NCBI GenBank assembly: GCA_002307185.1
Contig: DBTT01000014.1
Location: 41,389 to 95,424, forward strand
DNA: 54,036 nt
From: Bacteroidales bacterium UBA1309
GTDB lineage: Bacteria; Bacteroidota; Bacteroidia; Bacteroidales; Dysgonomonadaceae
Direction of reading: 5' to 3'
The notes under the pieces are model-generated. The model was not told the DNA's origin, ran no database searches, and saw nothing but the letters and a program-made list of their open reading frames with translations. Within the stretch, counting starts at the first letter, position 1, and every line of letters begins with the position of its first letter. Below, in pieces: positions 51,393 through 54,036 of this stretch. The position numbers were made by a program, and so were the translations under genes.

Positions 51393-52817
51393 CTATTGAA
51401 CCACGATTTTCTTGCTGATGGATTCTCCATTGCCAACAACTTTCACCACGTAGATTCCTTTTGACAAAGATTTGGCAGAAACAGGAGTTTCGCCTGTTGT
51501 TGTTCCGCTCATTAATGCTTCGCCTTGGAGGTTATAAACGGCTAGGGAAGCATCTCCTTCCACACCCAGCACCTTGATCTGAGCTGTGGTAGCATCATAA
51601 GCTATGCCCAGTTTGCTGCCTTGATCGACGCTGATTCCGCTGGTTGCAGTTCCCTTCAAAGCAATCGAAAAAGAATAAGTGCCCGCAGCAACTGCCTTCC
51701 AGTCCGTTGCAGTACCCACTTTTACCGGAATAGTGCTGCCAGTGCTGGTAGTGCCGTCCCCCAATTGTCCCGAAGCGTTGCTCCCCCATGCCCAAAGAGT
51801 GCCATCTGTTTTGATCGCCAGGGTGTGGTTGAGTCCGGCACTCACAGTTGCCCAGTCCGTGTCTGTGCCTATTTGTGTCGGAATAGTTTTGTTAACCGTG
51901 GTGCCATCGCCTAACTGTCCGTTTCCATTGTATCCCCATGTCCAAAGAGTTCCATCTGTTTTGATCGCCAAAGAGAATTGCGATCCGGTGAAAATCTGTG
52001 CCCAATTGGTATCCGTGCCTATTTGCGTTGGAACTTTCTTGTTGTTGGCAGTCCCAGTAGTGCCATCTCCAATTTGTCCATAATTGTTGTATCCCCATGC
52101 CCAAAGTGTGCCGTCCGATTTCAACCCCAGGGCATGGCTGGCGCCGGCACTAACTTTAACCCAATCGGTAGCCGTGCCTACTTGCGTCGGGATAGACCTC
52201 TTGGTTGTAGTGCCGTCGCCTAATTGGCTGTTGGCGTTGTACCCCCATGTCCAGAGTGTCCCGTCGCTTTTCACAGCCAGTGTGTACTGTTGTCCACCGG
52301 CAATGGCCTTCCATGTTTGCCCGGTTTCTATTTGTGTGAACGATGTCTTTCCTACAGTAGTGCCGTCACCTAATTGTCCATTCGTGTTCTCACCGGTCAC
52401 CCAAAGTGTGCCGTCCGATTTTAGTGCTACGGTGTGGGTCATTTTGGCGGAAATAACCGCCCAGTCGGTGCCCGTTCCTATCTGCACCAGCTCTGTTTTG
52501 TTTACTGTTGTTCCGTCTCCCAGTTCCCCATATACATTATATCCAGACCCCCAGAGCGTGTGGTCGCTTTTCAATACCATGGTATGGTAAGAGCCTGTTG
52601 TGATTGCGATCCAGTTTGTCTGACTGCCGATTTGGGCAGGTGCTAAAACGTTCACTTTTGTTGACCCGTTAGCCAATTGCCCATAATCATTGCTTCCCCA
52701 TGTCCAAAGTTCTTGTGCTTGCGTAGTCGAGAACGATAAAAACAGAAAGACTGCCAAAATGGCAACCATCCCGACTCTATTGAAAGATAAATTGAAGGTA
52801 GTCTTTTCTTTTTTCAT
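51393..52817 (-). CDS. RCC1-repeat beta-propeller protein with T9SS C-terminal signal
   Basis: The 474-residue protein has a signal peptide ending near TQAQ. Seven RCC1 repeats of about 48-50 residues follow, each with LW.WG.N..GQLGDGTT and an ALKSDGTLW-like strand, enough for one seven-bladed propeller. The fifth blade has a small insert (GTANNKK). The last 75 residues are a T9SS type A sorting domain (LAVYNLQGEALMSG, GIYVVKVVGNGESISKKIVV), so the protein is probably exported and attached to the cell surface. Its ligand is unknown. It is a single-gene unit. Confidence 0.88.
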   Translation of the reverse strand: MKKEKTTFNLSFNRVGMVAILAVFLFLSFSTTQAQELWTWGSNDYGQLANGSTKVNVLAPAQIGSQTNWIAITTGSYHTMVLKSDHTLWGSGYNVYGELGDGTTVNKTELVQIGTGTDWAVISAKMTHTVALKSDGTLWVTGENTNGQLGDGTTVGKTSFTQIETGQTWKAIAGGQQYTLAVKSDGTLWTWGYNANSQLGDGTTTKRSIPTQVGTATDWVKVSAGASHALGLKSDGTLWAWGYNNYGQIGDGTTGTANNKKVPTQIGTDTNWAQIFTGSQFSLAIKTDGTLWTWGYNGNGQLGDGTTVNKTIPTQIGTDTDWATVSAGLNHTLAIKTDGTLWAWGSNASGQLGDGTTSTGSTIPVKVGTATDWKAVAAGTYSFSIALKGTATSGISVDQGSKLGIAYDATTAQIKVLGVEGDASLAVYNLQGEALMSGTTTGETPVSAKSLSKGIYVVKVVGNGESISKKIVVQ

Positions 52818-53003
52818 AATTTTTCCATTTTTGTTTAATACTATAACTTCATAACAATCATTTTCCCAAAAGATCCTGCCCTTGGTATAAAAAATAGAGA
52901 TGCTTCTGTCCGCAAATCTGCCTGAAGCCTACCATCATCAATCAGGAATTAGCCTATTGCTGCTTTTCAATTTTCTCTACTATTTTACCAGGGCTTTATA
53001 ATA

Positions 53004-53050
53004 ATACGGGTTGGCGAGCTTTTTGGGTGATGCCCGTTTGTCTTTTTTCT
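53004..53050. repeat. Sigma/fecR spacer segment, copy B
   Basis: This is a degenerate copy, in the same orientation, of 50339-50386. On the minus strand one frame of both reads KKDK-x-x-SPKK-x-x-x-PY, with a stop in copy A. Copy B has no sigma or fecR gene beside it. Confidence 0.5.
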
Positions 53051-53996
53051 CAAAAAACAATTTTTTGCGAACAATTAGACCGAAAAAAGTGTCATTGACT
53101 TTCATATGGTACTCTTCTTTCCTTCTTGTGCAGACAATCAATTTTTTAATGTTAGCGTGATTTCGATCTAAAGGCTATAACCAGAAGGGCGTTTGGCCAA
53201 GAATAAGTTTAGCTGATTCTCTCACAGCAAGCCGCATAGCGGCGACAAGCTTCCTTGCCCTGTGCGTGAGCGATGCTACATGGTGGCATGGTTAGATATG
53301 GGAAATAGGATGATTCTCCTCAAACATATCTAGGATAGCTAAAAACATAATTCTTAGATTGAACTCACGTTAATTTAAACACAGAATAAAAAGAAACCTC
53401 GGTGCAACTTCTTTACTCCTTGGTGGAGAAGAAAATATCCCGTCGGGATATCCGCTCGGTAGAAAAGAAGGTAAAAGACGCATTGCATGCCGTGGGTATG
53501 CACCTTTTCCAGAAGGTTCATACCTACAGGATGATAAGGGCAAAGGCTAAATTTGTTCTACCGAACAGTATTTCCTGCGCAAAAAGAGTGGGATGCACAA
53601 ATTGCGACATCGAATTCACCCTTTTAGTTAAAATTCGACACTGAAATAAAGTTAAATAAACATAACGAAAACCTCCCGGATTCCTTCCCTCCATTTTTCA
53701 ATAACGCAAATAAAATATATATTATCGATCTGCCGGGACTTCCCCCGGAAGCCAATCCATTGTTTTAAAATAAGTGAAACAAGGGGAGGTGTACAACCTA
53801 CATATATAGGAATGACCTATCTTTAGATAAAATAAGCGTTCGTAACTAAATTTTACATCCCATCTTGGACAAGATCGTACCTGCATATTATCCCTGTTCA
53901 AACACCCGATTTACGGGTAGTTTCCTTGGCATGCTTTTCTTAGGCAGGCTGCTGATTTTTAGCGGATTTAACTTGCATATATTGATTCTTTTGTTA

Positions 53997-54016
53997 ACAC
54001 ACACACACACACACAC
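53997..54016. repeat. AC dinucleotide repeat
   Basis: Ten uninterrupted AC units are followed by further C/A-rich sequence up to the window end. It could be a slippage-prone tract; what it adjoins lies outside the window. Confidence 0.85.
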
Positions 54017-54036
54017 CCACACAACACCACTAACCC

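Larger units (their letters stand above)
52818..54036. other. Right-hand region without a convincing gene
   Basis: About 1.2 kb. An 80-codon frame at 53402-53644 starts with GTG and has no recognised family or promoter. An exact palindrome ATATCCCGTCGGGATAT (53435-53451) lies inside it. A degenerate sigma/fecR spacer copy lies at 53004-53050. I see no RNA gene or mobile element. Confidence 0.5.

Noticed and set aside
53402..53644. 80-codon plus-strand gene
   Set aside because: GTG start, no family, no promoter, and it contains a palindrome; probably a chance open frame.
52818..54036. CRISPR array or mobile element in the gene-poor right end
   Set aside because: No regularly spaced repeats, transposase or terminal inverted repeats are visible; only an AC tract and isolated palindromes.

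Overview
The window looks like chromosome from a member of the Bacteroidota, most likely Bacteroidales. The evidence is a SusC/SusD pair driven by an ECF sigma factor and FecR, a protein with a type IX secretion (T9SS) C-terminal signal, Bacteroidota-type gene content (menA, HisIE fusion, leuA-leuC-leuD-cimA-leuB order), and promoters of the TTG-N18/20-TAnnTTTG type with few Shine-Dalgarno sites. No rRNA, tRNA or CRISPR array was found. Species cannot be named from the sequence alone.

Layout. 1-1680 is an AT-rich, damaged segment: a PhzF-like isomerase, a frameshifted hypothetical gene and a signal-peptide stub. 1682-7832 holds an orphan exbD, menA, a GNAT acetyltransferase, a broken WYL regulator, a DUF6132-like membrane protein with a thioredoxin fold lacking CxxC, an AraC regulator and an isolated fabH. 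8011-14974 is a complete leucine/branched-chain operon on the minus strand. It begins with a clear promoter, a 23-codon leader peptide rich in Ile and Leu codons and a terminator hairpin, so it is very probably controlled by attenuation. A four-helix-bundle gene sits between leuC and leuD, flanked by short inverted repeats.

15314-29042 carries vanZ-like, TlpA-like, hisH, hisA, hisF, hisIE, ftsE, pyrG and yidC on the plus strand. These are followed by slyD, a PatB-type C-S lyase, an AlkD-like HEAT protein and a Dabb protein on the minus strand, then galE, yccF and an RluA-family synthase on the plus strand. 29144-35596 is all minus strand: rpsP, an OmpP1/FadL porin, nadE, a 2-Cys peroxiredoxin, a UPF0126 membrane protein and a small secreted protein.

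35999-50906 is the most distinctive region. It reads, in transcription order, ECF sigma, FecR, a SusC with an STN domain, SusD, a metallohydrolase-like lipoprotein, a zincin metalloprotease, a second protease of the same family and a dipeptidyl-peptidase-IV-like serine peptidase. The last six genes are packed with gaps of 4 to 15 bases. I read it as a regulated peptide or protein scavenging locus. Two of its putative metalloenzymes have lost their zinc-binding residues, so they may be binding or scaffold subunits.

The right end has a seven-repeat RCC1 propeller protein with a T9SS signal, then about 1.2 kb with no convincing gene. That stretch contains a degenerate copy of the sigma/FecR spacer and ends in an AC microsatellite.
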